DNA from: Acidobacteriota bacterium
GTDB lineage: Bacteria; Acidobacteriota; Terriglobia; Terriglobales; Acidobacteriaceae
Assembly (NCBI GenBank): GCA_016196065.1
Contig: JACPYL010000010.1
Span: 558,001-622,000, forward strand
Direction of reading: 5' to 3'
DNA: 64,000 bases
In this document: in pieces, positions 22,007 through 32,579 of the stretch
Numbering within the stretch: position 1 is the first letter of the stretch
Layout: each line of letters begins with the position of its first letter
Notes under the pieces: model-generated
The model's database searches: none
What the model was told of the DNA's origin: nothing
What the model saw: the letters and a program-made list of their open reading frames with translations, nothing else
Position numbers and translations under genes: made by a program

Positions 22007-24895
22007 ATGGCGCTTACCTCGGGTACCAAGCTCGGTCCGTATGAAATCGTCTCGCCGCTGGGTGCTGGCGGTATGGGCGTGGTGTACCGCGCGCGGGACG
22101 AACGACTCGAGCGCGATGTTGCCGTCAAAGTCCTGCCCACAGGACTGCTGGCTGACGAACCGGCGCGAAAGCGATTTCGCAAAGAAGCCCTCGCGCTAGC
22201 CAAACTGAATCATCCCAATATTGCCGCGGTCTATGACGTCGGCGAGCAGAACGGCCTGGACTATCTCGTCATGGAGTATGTCCAGGGCCATTCCCTGGCG
22301 CAAAAATTGAAATCGGGGCCGCTGCCCGTTCGAGAGGTCGCGTCGCTCGGCAGTGAAATCGCCGCCGCACTGGAAGAGGCCCACGAGCAAGGCGTCGTCC
22401 ATCGGGATCTGAAACCGGGAAACATCATGGTGACCCCGAAGGGTCACGCTAAGGTCCTGGATTTTGGATTAGCGAAGCTGTTACCGCAATCACCGGAAGT
22501 GACGCAATCGCTTTCCGACACGAATGGACCGGTTGGAACGGTGCATTACATGTCACCCGAGCAAGCCGAGGGCAAGGTTGTCGATACCCGAACGGACTTG
22601 TGGAGTCTCGGCGTTGTCCTCTATGAGTCGCTGGCGGGCAAGGTGCCGTTTCAGGGAGACAGCGGGCTCGCGATTCTTCGCGCAGTGACGCAAGACACAC
22701 CCAAGCCCCTGCGGCAGTTTTGCGCCGACGTGCCGGAGGAAGCGGACCGGATCGTGTCGCGGGCGTTGGAAAAAGAAGTATCCAAACGGTATCAATCTGC
22801 TTCGGAGATGGTCCGCGATCTCTCCAGCGTGAGCACGCAGCTAAGTTCGCCCCTGCTGACGGCGGAACCGGAACTGCGAGTGTCACGCGTGTACGCCCTC
22901 GGTGCGGCACTGGTTCTTCTGGTCGTTGTGGCGGCGGGAATCTGGTTTTACGTTCGATCCGAGAGACGGCACTGGGCGCGGGAAGAGGCAATTCCGAAGA
23001 TCACCAAACTACGGAATGAGGATCGGCACCTGGAAGCGTACCTCGTGCTCAAGAAAGCCCAGCGTTACCTGCCCGATGATCAGGAACTCAACAAGATCGC
23101 CGCAGAAAGGACGCGGGTCACTAGCATCACGTCTTCGCCATCCGGAGCCACGGTGGAGATCCAGGACTATTTGTCTCCCCACGGAGACTGGTACCGGCTG
23201 GGCACAACTCCGCTGAACGGGATTCAGATTCCACGCGGGTATTTTCGCTGGAAGGTTTCCGCGCCGGGTGTCGGCGAGTACCTCGCTGCGCCCATGAGTG
23301 ATGACGTAATGAAGTTCGCGCTCGACACGGCAAAAAACGCTCCAGAGGGCATGACGCGGGTCGATGCCGGGCAATGGGGCGACATGATTGCCTTTGTGGG
23401 ATGGGTCGGCCCTTATAACCTGCCTGCCTATGACATGGACCGCTTCGAGGTGACGAACCGCCAGTACCAGGAGTTCGTCGACCAGGGTGGATACAAGAAG
23501 CGCGAATATTGGAAAGAGAAATTCGAACGAAACGGCCACGAAATGAACTGGGACGAAGCGATGGCCCTGTTTCGCGACGGAACCGGCCGGCTTGGACCCT
23601 CATCGTGGCAGGGCGGGCACTATCCCGAGGGGCAGGCGGACTATCCAGTTTCGGGCGTGAGTTGGTACGAAGCATCCGCGTATGCGGCGTACGCCGGGAA
23701 AAGCCTGCCCGCGTTCGCGCAGTGGTTTCAGGCAGCGCAGACCGAAGTTGCCAGATACACGGTCGGAGCCAGCAACATCGGTCAGTCGGGAGCTGCCAAG
23801 GTGGGCACATTCGCAGGCGTGGGACCGTATGGGACCTACGACATGGCGGGAAACGTTCGCGAGTGGGTAATCAACACAAGCCATGATGACTTCCATTTCA
23901 TCCTCGGGGGAGCGTGGAATTCCCAGACATACCTGTATGCGGATCCGGAGGCGTTGCCGGCATGGGATCGATCGCCGACAAACGGGTTTCGTTGCGTGCG
24001 CAACACGGCTCCGCTGTCAGCGGGCGTGACCAGTCCGATCAAGACCCGGGAGCGGGATTTCGACAAGGTCAAATCCGTGCCGGATCAGGTATATCGCGTC
24101 TACCAAGCGATGTATGCCTACAGCAAGACGCCACTCAACGCCAAGGTGGAATTCGTAGTGCAAGATACAGCGGACTGGCGCGAGGAGAAGATCACGTTCG
24201 ATGCCGCCTATGGCAGCGAGCGCATGGCAGCCTACCTGTTCCTTCCCAAGAAGGTCAGCCCGCCATTTCAAACCGTGGTCTTTTTCCCGAGCGCACGCGT
24301 TCTGGATATGACCGACAGCAAGACTTTGGGGGACATCAAGTTTTTTGACTACATCGTGCAGAGCGGACGAGCGGTGCTGTATCCGATCTACGCAGGAACC
24401 TATGAGCGGCAGACGAGGCTGGTACTGCCACAGGCGTCACAGGACGAGGCACTCATCATTCAACGTTACAAAGATCTGAGCCGTTCGGTCGATTACCTCG
24501 AGACGCGGTCCGATATTGACAAGGAAAAACTTGCTTATCTCGGAGTCAGTATGGGGTCGGCGGAAGGGGTGATCTACAGTACTTTGATTCAGGACCGGCT
24601 CAAAGCGGTGGTCTTGCTCGATGGTGGCTTCTTTCTCGATCAGCCTTCGACCGGGGCCGATCAGGCCGAGTTCGCTCTCCGCCAGAAGAAACCAGTGCTC
24701 ATGGTCAACGGAAAATACGATTTCACTTTTTCGCTGGAGAGGGCGCAGAATCCGCTGTTTCGCATGCTCGGATCACCGGCAGCAGACAAGCGGCATGTTG
24801 TGCTCGATAGTCCTCACGATGTCACCGATAAGCGGACAGAACTCGTGCAGGAAGTACTGGGATGGCTGGACAAGTATCTGGGCCATCTAGATTAG
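22007..24895 (+). CDS. Ser/Thr kinase - PEGA - FGE-like - hydrolase fusion
   Basis: A 962-residue membrane protein with four parts. Residues 12-275 form a complete Hanks-type kinase (GAGGMG loop 19-24, Lys41 in VAVK, HRD 132-134, DFG 152-154, GTVHYMSPEQA). A transmembrane helix spans about 295-315. A short PEGA-like segment follows (ITSSPSGATVEIQDY, IPRGYFRWKVSAPG). About residues 440-670 form a formylglycine-generating-enzyme/SUMF1-like domain (YDMDRFEVTNRQYQEFV, PVSGVSWYEASAYAAYAGKS, GNVREW, GGAWNSQTYLY, NGFRCVR). The C-terminal 280 residues are an alpha/beta hydrolase with nucleophile elbow GVSMG, an acidic GKYD and a final PHD. The extracytoplasmic parts probably sense or process a ligand that controls the cytoplasmic kinase. 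True sulfatase activation is not implied; most such FGE domains lack that role. Confidence 0.9.
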   Translation: MALTSGTKLGPYEIVSPLGAGGMGVVYRARDERLERDVAVKVLPTGLLADEPARKRFRKEALALAKLNHPNIAAVYDVGEQNGLDYLVMEYVQGHSLAQKLKSGPLPVREVASLGSEIAAALEEAHEQGVVHRDLKPGNIMVTPKGHAKVLDFGLAKLLPQSPEVTQSLSDTNGPVGTVHYMSPEQAEGKVVDTRTDLWSLGVVLYESLAGKVPFQGDSGLAILRAVTQDTPKPLRQFCADVPEEADRIVSRALEKEVSKRYQSASEMVRDLSSVSTQLSSPLLTAEPELRVSRVYALGAALVLLVVVAAGIWFYVRSERRHWAREEAIPKITKLRNEDRHLEAYLVLKKAQRYLPDDQELNKIAAERTRVTSITSSPSGATVEIQDYLSPHGDWYRLGTTPLNGIQIPRGYFRWKVSAPGVGEYLAAPMSDDVMKFALDTAKNAPEGMTRVDAGQWGDMIAFVGWVGPYNLPAYDMDRFEVTNRQYQEFVDQGGYKKREYWKEKFERNGHEMNWDEAMALFRDGTGRLGPSSWQGGHYPEGQADYPVSGVSWYEASAYAAYAGKSLPAFAQWFQAAQTEVARYTVGASNIGQSGAAKVGTFAGVGPYGTYDMAGNVREWVINTSHDDFHFILGGAWNSQTYLYADPEALPAWDRSPTNGFRCVRNTAPLSAGVTSPIKTRERDFDKVKSVPDQVYRVYQAMYAYSKTPLNAKVEFVVQDTADWREEKITFDAAYGSERMAAYLFLPKKVSPPFQTVVFFPSARVLDMTDSKTLGDIKFFDYIVQSGRAVLYPIYAGTYERQTRLVLPQASQDEALIIQRYKDLSRSVDYLETRSDIDKEKLAYLGVSMGSAEGVIYSTLIQDRLKAVVLLDGGFFLDQPSTGADQAEFALRQKKPVLMVNGKYDFTFSLERAQNPLFRMLGSPAADKRHVVLDSPHDVTDKRTELVQEVLGWLDKYLGHLD

Positions 24896-24966
24896 CTGAT
24901 CTTGACTGCCGTGCACGGGGCCAAAGCGAAGGTAATGAGCACACCATCCGGGCACGCTTTTCTGCG

Positions 24967-26031
24967 TCATTCCAGCTGGTCAGACGTGGACAATCCGAAG
25001 AAGACTTCAATAACTGCTGGGTCAAATTGTGTGCCCGATCTTCGGCGGAGGATGTCGAATGCCTGTTGCGGGGGCAGGCCTTTTCTATAAGGTCTGTCCG
25101 AGACCATCGCATCGTAGCAGTCGGCAACCGTAAGAATTCTCGCGAGCAAACCGATGCTCGTCCCAGCCAGACCTGCCGGATAGCCGGAACCATCGAACCA
25201 TTCATGATGTTGAGCAACGATTGGTAGAGCGTCCCGAAAACAAGGGATTGGTTCGAGGATGCGCACTCCAATCTTCACGTGGTCCTGCATGATCCGCATT
25301 TCTTCAGGATCGAGGCTACCGGCCTTGTCGAGAATCGCGGGAGGCGTGCCGATCTTTCCGATGTCGTGCAGTAATCCTCCGCGATGCATGATCTGCAAAT
25401 CCTGCGGTGACAGTCCCATGGCATGCGCAAGCCGGAGAGCCAGGTGTGTCACGCGCTCGGAGTGACCCGCTGTCCACGCTGATTTCGCGTCGATTGCACG
25501 AGCCAGCGCCGAAAGAGTTCCCAGGTCGAGCTGCTCCAAAGCCTCGACCGTACTCTTCAGTTGCTTCTTGTGGTTTCGCTCGGTGTCGTATTGTTCGGCA
25601 CATGCTCGAAGGGCACCCAGAAGTTCGGGTGTCGTTACAGGTTTGTTCATGAAACGGAAGATACGGCCCTCGTTCACGGCTCGCATCGCTGCTTGAATGT
25701 CGTTTTGTCCGGTCAGCATGACGCGAACGGAGTCCGGCGAAATCACGCGAACCGTGGCCAGGAATTCTGCGCCGTCCATGCCCGGCATGTGCATGTCCGA
25801 AACGACCACGGGGTATGGGCCGTCATTCCTTATTTTTGCCAGGCCTTCTTCAGGAGTGGAAGCCAGGTCGGCAATAAACTCTTGACGCACAGCACGTCGC
25901 AATCCCTCGAGTACCAGGATTTCGTCGTCTACAAAAAGCACTCGGATCTTGTCGCCATTGCCGACCTCGAGACTCGTCCCCGGAATCACACGATAACCCC
26001 CGCCACGCGATTGCCTCGGCAAGGGGCCCAA
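24967..26031 (-). CDS. REC-HD-GYP cyclic-di-GMP phosphodiesterase
   Basis: A 354-residue response regulator. The receiver domain (about 28-145) has the acidic pair DDE, phospho-acceptor Asp79 in SDMHMPGMDG, and Lys130 in NKP. The HD-GYP domain (about 170-345) keeps all catalytic signatures: H190 region (AGHSERV), HDIGKIG (222-228), HHEWFDGSGYPAGL (275-288) and ADCYDAM. It should hydrolyse cyclic di-GMP under control of a partner kinase. The frame opens at a TTG at 26031, but a GTG at 25989 with GGGGG upstream is equally plausible. It is the last gene of the minus-strand signalling cluster, 154 bases after the MASE1 kinase. Its 3' end is duplicated as the remnant at 14.2 kb. Confidence 0.92.
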   Translation of the reverse strand: MGPLPRQSRGGGYRVIPGTSLEVGNGDKIRVLFVDDEILVLEGLRRAVRQEFIADLASTPEEGLAKIRNDGPYPVVVSDMHMPGMDGAEFLATVRVISPDSVRVMLTGQNDIQAAMRAVNEGRIFRFMNKPVTTPELLGALRACAEQYDTERNHKKQLKSTVEALEQLDLGTLSALARAIDAKSAWTAGHSERVTHLALRLAHAMGLSPQDLQIMHRGGLLHDIGKIGTPPAILDKAGSLDPEEMRIMQDHVKIGVRILEPIPCFRDALPIVAQHHEWFDGSGYPAGLAGTSIGLLARILTVADCYDAMVSDRPYRKGLPPQQAFDILRRRSGTQFDPAVIEVFFGLSTSDQLE

Positions 26032-26185
26032 GGTCGTCCGCGCAATACCATGTAGATGTATCGGTAATTCGCGCCAATTACTTTAATCCCTAAGAGCGCG
26101 GAGGGAAGTGAACGCTTCCATTGCGATGAGGGACAACTAACTGGCCCCCACCGCTGGAGTACATCGGCGCGGCGATGAATATCGA

Positions 26186-28781
26186 CTATGGCTTGCTGGC
26201 AGGGTCGCTGGAGCCACTCGGCGCCGTTTCGAGCGGCAGGCGCACGAAGAACGTGGTCCCCTTGTTCATTTCAGATTCAAACCAGATCTTTCCATCATGT
26301 TTCTTTACCGTTGCGTAGGCCAACGTCAAGCCTTGACCTGTGCCTTTCCCCACCGGCTTCGTGGTGAAGAAAGGCTCAAATATTCTGGACCGGATTGCCT
26401 CGGGGATTCCCCCTCCGGAATCCCGGACGGCGATTTCCACCGCGCCGTCCTGTTGTTTCGTGGAGATCGTAATCGTTCCTTTGTTGCCAGTAGCACCCAC
26501 TACATCTCCAATCGCGTGCGCTGCATTGACAATGAGAATCAGTAAAACTTGATTGAGTTCTCCCGCAAGACAGGGAACGAGAGGCAGATCGGGGGACAAA
26601 TCTGTCTTCACCTCAGATACGTATTTCCATTCATTTCGAGCGACGGCAACGGTGGTCTCGATTGCGCGGTTGAGATCGACGGCTTGCTTCTCGCGGGAGC
26701 CCGGATGCGAAAACTCCTTCATCGCCCGGACGATCATGGTGATCCGATTGACTCCTTCTCGCGACTGGTCGAGTGCAAGCGGCACTTCGGTTAGCAGGAA
26801 GTCGATGTCGGCAGCCGCTTGCTCGAACTTCGAGACTGTCTCTTCGGCAACGCTTCCCGTACGTGCTTCCCCGCTCATGCGCGTCCCGCTCGCGATCAGT
26901 TCCTGGATCGATGCCCAGCTGTCTTTCAGGAAAACAAGATTGTCCCCGACAAATTGCGCGGGAGTATTAATTTCATGTGCGATTCCGGCAGCCAACTGGC
27001 CGATCGCCTCGAGTTTCTGAGCCTGCTGCAACTGACCTTCTAAGTCTCTGCGCTCGGTCGTGTCCGCTCCCAAGATCAGCAGCTCCCCGGTACCTCGACT
27101 TGGGAAGTGCACCCACTTACTGCTCAGCCCCAAAGAGCGCGGCCGATCACACTTGCGGAACATGAGTTCTTCAAGCTGGCCCTCTCTTCGTTCAGCCAGG
27201 CATGTATCAAACAGATTCGAGATGTCGGACCGTAACCACTGAATTCCGCAATTGCCCAAAATCTTTCCCAATACTTCGTGTCTCTGCAGGTCGAAGGTTT
27301 GTTCCGCCGCGCGATTCCATCGCGTAATCTTCGAACGGTTGTCAATCCCGATCAGAATCGAAGGGACGGAGTTGATTACAATTTCGGCATCGGCATGCGC
27401 CCGGCGCAGATCCTCTTCGCTCTTGACCTGGACGGAAATATCTTTGTAGATCGTGTACGATCCGCGCGTTCGGCCTCGTTCAACAGGGACAGTGTGCAAT
27501 TCCAGATGCAGGATCGTGCCATCTTTTCGGCGCCTGCGGATTGACTGATTGGTTTTGGTTTTGGTCGACGCGAGTTCAGGAAGAAGGAACTCGCGTGGAT
27601 CCGTACCGCCGATTGAAAAGAGCTCTGCAAGATTCCTTCCCTCCGCCGCGCCAGGAGAGAGTAAAAACAATTCTTCAAATGCGTCGTTCGCTAGTTCCAC
27701 TCGCCCATCTTTATCGAGTACAACGATGCCGAGCGGGCTGTTCTGAATGAGGGAATTCAGGTAATGAGCTTGATTCGATAGGTCGGATGACATGCGATGA
27801 CGCTCGCTGACCTCCGACCCAACCAAGAGACCGGCCGCAGACAGTACGAACATCACGAGTCCCACGCTCCAAACGCGAGATTCCGTGGGCGGATAGAAAT
27901 GCAGTGCGACGACGATCCCGAAGTTCATCGCCAAAAGGGCGGTGGCCACCCTGCGGACGCCGTGCCGCATGGCGATCCAGATCATGGGAATGAATCCCAC
28001 ATAAAAACGGCCGTTGGGTCGGAACATGATCCAGACCGCAAAGGTAAGCGTCACGGTCTGTGCAGCGGCTTCCACGAAAGTGGCCAGTGCGAACTTGCGG
28101 GCCTCCGCGGAGTTGGTAGATTGCACTTTCTTGTCCCGGCCATTGAGGTAGCCGCGAACTCGGGGAATAACATGGATCAGAAGAAACGGGGCCACACCGA
28201 GTACTCCGATCTCGTCTCCGCAAAACCATCCCAGACAAGCTGGCCAGAACTCCGTCCAGGCGAATCGAGCCCTCAGCCACCAGGCAACACACGCCGATGG
28301 CCGTCGATACGGCTGCTGCAATGCTTGTTACCGCCACGTAACGGACTACATCCCGGCGCCGGCGCAAGCCCAGATCGATGTGCAATGGGCCGCGCAAGAC
28401 ATGAGCCGCCAGGGCATAGGCAATGGCGATCCCGACAGTACCCACGGTCCCGCTGGCCGTCCACACGGGTTGGCTGTAGATCAACACTCCTGCCAAGCCA
28501 CCTGCAAAAGCAACGAGAAGCGCATACCGGGGATTGATTCCCAGAATCAAGGCGAGCCCGAGTCCCGTTGCTGGATACCAGGCAATCTGTCCGAGATGAG
28601 TGATCACGAGGACTTCCGGGCGGTTTAGCGCCAAAAAGAAACACAGGAACATCACTGACAGAATGGTGTGGCGAAGGATGCCATTCGCCCCGAATATCGG
28701 AAAATGCTCGCCCCGGCTTGAAGAATTCCGGTTGGAACTGGTTGCTGGCCAGAGGAAGCGTGTTAGAGGTGGAATGGACAT
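26186..28781 (-). pseudogene. MASE1-PAS sensor histidine kinase, frameshifted
   Basis: From ATG 28781, eight bases past the upstream stop, the frame encodes most of a MASE1 membrane sensor (MFLCFFLALNRPEVLV, WYPATGLGLALILGINPRYA, VRYVAVTSIAAAVSTAIG). It then departs from sense near 28246. The other frame continues exactly with the MASE1 end (WPACLGWFCGDEIGVL, VAPFLLIHVIPRVRGYL). Two PAS domains follow, then the histidine kinase core: H-box GQLAAGIAHEINTPAQF, N-box NAAHAIGD, and G-boxes (DSGGGIPEAIR, GKGTGQGLTLAYA). The total length (2596 bases) is one base over a multiple of three, which fits one inserted base. The rest is intact, so a recent mutation or a sequencing error is likely. Confidence 0.75.
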
Positions 28782-28789
28782 GGAATGCC

Positions 28790-29980
28790 TTACTGCGGGC
28801 TCTCCAGAACAGCTTTCGGCAGCATGCTTTGCCGCAGTCCTTCGACCTCGGTCAAAAGTCCCAAAGTAGCGAGGGTCTCTTTGTCCGAGTCTCGAAATGA
28901 AGGGGCGTTCACACACCCGTCCAGCAGGTCAGCCACATAGACGGCAACGGCGCTGTCCCAGCCGGAGTATGGAATACGAGTGGGGTGGTGGTGGTGCGCT
29001 ATCGCCTCGACTGCCAAATGCGGGATGCCCCACAGCCCCAGCAGGTAGGCTCCGATTTCTGCGTGGCTGGTTCCTAGCACCTGCTCTTCCGCTTCAAAAA
29101 AATCGCAGTGCTTCTCATCGGCGAATTGTTGCACCGCACAGAATTGTTCGGGTAGCCTGCTGGCCAGGATAAGTTTTCCTACATCATGAAGGAGTGCCGC
29201 AATGATCGTGGCGTCGCGAAGGTTCTTGGCTACGGGTAACTCAGCCGCGATCACCGCGACCCGCTGGGCGTGTTCCGCCATCCCTTCCATCACGCCAGGA
29301 TGGATTCGGCGATCAGGCACAAATGCCTTGAAGGTGTCGGCCACCAATACCAGATTTCGTATGGTATCCATCCCCAGATAGCTCACCGCCGCGCGCAGGT
29401 TCGTCACTTTTTGTGCCAACCCGAAGAAAGCACTGTTCACGAGTTGGAGGATTTTTGCTGACATGGCTATGTCCCGCTCGACGATGTGGGCCACATTCTC
29501 GATCGTACTGCTCTCGTCCGAGACTGCCTTGGTGAGCGAAATATAGGTACCCGAAAGGGACGGGAGTTCGCCAACAGCTCCGACTACCTGGCGAAGTTCG
29601 GGGCGACCTAAGACCTCCTGCAAGGCACAAACGCGGTCAATCGTGGATTGCAGTTCGATCGCGTTGCACGGTTTTGCTAGAAAGCGATGCGCCACTGGGA
29701 TGGCCCGACTGGCAGCCTCTGGATCCGATTGACCGGAAAGAATGATGCGAGCTGACGCCGGAAAGCGATCACGGATTTCGCTCAAGAGTGCTGCTCCATC
29801 CATTCCCGGCATTCGCATGTCGGAAATCACGACGTCGAAACTGCCGGCCTCGCAGGCCTTCAAGGCTGCTTCTCCGCCCACGGCAAACTGCATGTCCCAA
29901 CGCGTCCGATCGGAGTGCAGCATACGCCGGATTCCATCGAGGATCTTGCTCTCGTCGTCTACGAAAAGAATCCGTTTCAC
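28790..29980 (-). CDS. REC-HDOD signalling protein
   Basis: A 396-residue protein. The N-terminal receiver has DDE at 8-10, Asp54 in SDMRMPGMDG and Lys108 in AKPCN. An HDOD domain follows from about 130 to 340, with GELPSLSGTYISLTKAVSDE, IVERDIAMSAKILQLVNSAF and FFGLAQKVTNLRAAVSYLG. HDOD lacks phosphodiesterase activity as a rule and acts as an output or scaffold domain, although here an HDVGK motif is retained. The ATG overlaps the stop of the MHYT kinase by four bases (ATGA), so translation is coupled. It is the likely cognate receiver of one or both adjoining histidine kinases. Confidence 0.9.
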   Translation of the reverse strand: MKRILFVDDESKILDGIRRMLHSDRTRWDMQFAVGGEAALKACEAGSFDVVISDMRMPGMDGAALLSEIRDRFPASARIILSGQSDPEAASRAIPVAHRFLAKPCNAIELQSTIDRVCALQEVLGRPELRQVVGAVGELPSLSGTYISLTKAVSDESSTIENVAHIVERDIAMSAKILQLVNSAFFGLAQKVTNLRAAVSYLGMDTIRNLVLVADTFKAFVPDRRIHPGVMEGMAEHAQRVAVIAAELPVAKNLRDATIIAALLHDVGKLILASRLPEQFCAVQQFADEKHCDFFEAEEQVLGTSHAEIGAYLLGLWGIPHLAVEAIAHHHHPTRIPYSGWDSAVAVYVADLLDGCVNAPSFRDSDKETLATLGLLTEVEGLRQSMLPKAVLESPQ

Positions 29981-32319
29981 GCGTGTGCTCCGATCGCCGG
30001 ACTTGTCAGACTCATGCCGTCCTTGGGGAGTCGGATGATAAAAGTCGTGCCCCTACCCGCTTCAGTTTCGAAATGGATGCTGCCTTTGTGCTTATCTACG
30101 ATCACCGAACGTGCGATTGCAAGACCTTGACCCGTCCCCTTGCCAACTTCCTTGGTTGTGAAAAAAGGATCGAAAACACGACTCCTCGCTTCTTGCGGAA
30201 TCCCGGTGCCCGTATCCTGAACCCGGATCTCCACGCAGTTCTCGCAACCACGGGTTTGCACGCTGATCTTTCCCTTGGCGGAGCTGTTGGCGCGATTGAC
30301 GTCTGCGATCGCATGCGCGGCATTCACGATCAGATTGAGAATCACCTGGTTAAACTCGTTCGGCAGGCATGGCACGTTGGGCAGCGACGCATCAAAATCG
30401 GTCTCCAAGTCAGCCACGTACTTCCACTCGTTGCGGGAAACTGTGATAGTGCTCTCGATCGCCCGGTTGAGGTTCACCGATGTTTTTTCTTTCGTTCCGG
30501 GGTGGGAAAACTCTTTCATCGCGCTGACCAGTGTTGCGACTCGGCTGACCCCTTCGAGCGTCTGATCGATAGCCTTTGGTATTTCCTCCAATAGGTAGGG
30601 CGTATCCGCTTTTTGAACGGCAGTCGCAACCTCCTGAACGGTTTCGGGTGCAAGAGAGTTCTCTTCGGCGGCCGTCAATAACCGCTGATAGCCGGTCAGG
30701 ACCGTTTTCAATTCTCCGAACGAATCTTTGAGGAAGCGAACATTGTCCCCGATGTATTGGGTGGGCGTGTTGATCTCATGGGCGATTCCGGCGGCGAGTT
30801 GTCCGACGGATTCGAGCTTTTGCGCCTGAAGGAGCTGCTCACGGAGATGATTGCGCTCCGAGATGTCCTCGGTGACTCCTTCGTAGAGAGCCACGATTCC
30901 ATTGCGCCGGACCGAGCGAGCGCTCGAGGTCATCCAGATCTTGCTGCCGTCTCGCCTGCGGACCTCGCATTCAAAATTCTGAACGCTCCCTCGGGTTTCA
31001 ACGAGTACTTTGAATTCGTCACCCCGCTTGGACTCCACGAATTGTTGCGCGAAGAAATTGTCGATCGAACTGGTCATTTCCTCTGGCGAGTTGTATCCAA
31101 ACATCGATGCCATGGCCAGGTTGACGCGCAACAATCGGCCCCGAGGAGTGCTCTGAAACATGCCAAAAGAAGCTTCGTCAAAAATTTCGCGGTAGTTGCG
31201 TTCGGCGTCCAAGAGTGCCGCTTCCGCGATTTTGCGTTCGCTGACGTCATTGACCATCATCAAGGCGGCCGGATTCCCGTCCCAGACGATCTGGTTCAGT
31301 CTGACCTCGGTCACGATCGCCGTGCCATCACGGCGCACATGTACGATTTCTTTTGTGTCATGCGTCTGAAGGGCCGCCAACAGGTCTTCCGTGCTCCACA
31401 ATGGTTGCAGTGCGCGGATCGTCATGCTCAGCAATTCGTCGGACGTCGTTCCATACGTGGCCAGCGCCGCATGGTTCGCTGCCACGATGCGAAAGGTGGT
31501 CAGATCAAAAACGAGTTTGGGCAGAGGGCTGCTCTCGAACAAATGCGAGTAGCGCTCCTTGCTCAAGGCAAGCTGCGATGCGTTTTCGGCCAGGCGGCGA
31601 TCCACTAAAGACGTAAGTAGAGAAAAGCCCAGGATTACCAACGTCACACACACGATTGTTCCGTTGGCCAGATTCGAAATGTCGATGGCATTGGAAAGAT
31701 CCGGGAGATCGGCGGTCGGCATGAAAGTGGCGGCGGCCATGCCCGTGTAGTGCATCACCGGAATTGCCAGACCCATAGCTAACGCGATTGCGAACTTGGT
31801 TTGCCAATTTCGATCGTGTCCGCGGGAGAAGCGGATGAGCAGCATTCCGGCACCAGCAATTACTACCGCCAGGAACACCGAAATGAGCCACAGAACACGG
31901 TTGTAGTGGTGCATGGCGGCGAGGCGCATGGCCGCCATTCCCGTGTAATGCATGGTCGCGATGCCGGTGCCCATCAGAAGGCTTCCGACGAACACATCGG
32001 ACATCGTCATCTGTTCCCGGCTGGCCACGTAGAGGGCGATTCCACAGGCTAGGACCGCCGCGACCAGAGACAGGATCACGGTCGGGATGTGGTAATAAAC
32101 CTTCACCGGCAGTTGGTAAGCCAGCATGCCGACGTAGTGCATCGACCAAACACCGCTTCCCATGGCAAATGCGCCTCCCGCGAGCCACGTGAGGCGAGCG
32201 CGTCCGCGAGTAACCACGATCCGCTGGGTAAGATCCAGAGCGACGTAGGAGGCGAGAATCGCGATCGCTACCGAAAGAGCGACCAGCCGAAAATCATATG
32301 TCGAGGGAATTGTGACCAC
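29977..32319 (-). CDS. MHYT-PAS-PAS sensor histidine kinase
   Basis: A 780-residue membrane kinase. Seven transmembrane helices span residues 1-250. They carry three MHYT-type motifs (SMHYVGMLAY, TMHYTGMAAMR, VMHYTGMAAATF), which in this family are proposed to bind copper and sense oxygen, CO or NO. PAS domains lie around residues 265-385 and 390-510. The kinase core follows: H-box QLAAGIAHEINTPTQYIGDN, N-box NLIVNAAHAIADV, and G-boxes (DTGTGIPQEAR, KGTGQGLAIARS). A long insertion between H-box and N-box contains SHPGTKEKTSVNLNRAIES. It heads the minus-strand operon. The start ATG at 32319 has no strong ribosome binding site visible nearby. Confidence 0.92.
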   Translation of the reverse strand: MVTIPSTYDFRLVALSVAIAILASYVALDLTQRIVVTRGRARLTWLAGGAFAMGSGVWSMHYVGMLAYQLPVKVYYHIPTVILSLVAAVLACGIALYVASREQMTMSDVFVGSLLMGTGIATMHYTGMAAMRLAAMHHYNRVLWLISVFLAVVIAGAGMLLIRFSRGHDRNWQTKFAIALAMGLAIPVMHYTGMAAATFMPTADLPDLSNAIDISNLANGTIVCVTLVILGFSLLTSLVDRRLAENASQLALSKERYSHLFESSPLPKLVFDLTTFRIVAANHAALATYGTTSDELLSMTIRALQPLWSTEDLLAALQTHDTKEIVHVRRDGTAIVTEVRLNQIVWDGNPAALMMVNDVSERKIAEAALLDAERNYREIFDEASFGMFQSTPRGRLLRVNLAMASMFGYNSPEEMTSSIDNFFAQQFVESKRGDEFKVLVETRGSVQNFECEVRRRDGSKIWMTSSARSVRRNGIVALYEGVTEDISERNHLREQLLQAQKLESVGQLAAGIAHEINTPTQYIGDNVRFLKDSFGELKTVLTGYQRLLTAAEENSLAPETVQEVATAVQKADTPYLLEEIPKAIDQTLEGVSRVATLVSAMKEFSHPGTKEKTSVNLNRAIESTITVSRNEWKYVADLETDFDASLPNVPCLPNEFNQVILNLIVNAAHAIADVNRANSSAKGKISVQTRGCENCVEIRVQDTGTGIPQEARSRVFDPFFTTKEVGKGTGQGLAIARSVIVDKHKGSIHFETEAGRGTTFIIRLPKDGMSLTSPAIGAHA

Positions 32320-32579
32320 CGTGTTGCCCCCTCTGCACTGCCTAAAAATTGTCGCCGGGGAGGATTTATCGGCACGAAACGTAATTTTCGCCAGTTACCG
32401 TGACCGTCGCCGTGTGATTCGCTCTGCCAAATCCTGCCGAACTGATTGAATTGTGCCGATTAAGGGCTAACGATCAAGGTTGTTGCCTGAATCCGGACAC
32501 CGCGCCTAAAGACGATCAGGGTCGCACCTCGGGTCAGGGTCACGGAGCCCAATGGCCGGCAGATCGTCGAGGTCTCCAC

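Noticed and set aside
22440-24350. Several long antisense frames across the kinase fusion gene
   Set aside because: They are GC-rich shadows of a gene with strong domain evidence.
32451-32579. Longer N-terminus for the REC protein
   Set aside because: The receiver starts directly after the ATG at 32580, which has a good CGAGG site; the upstream residues have no counterpart in the family.
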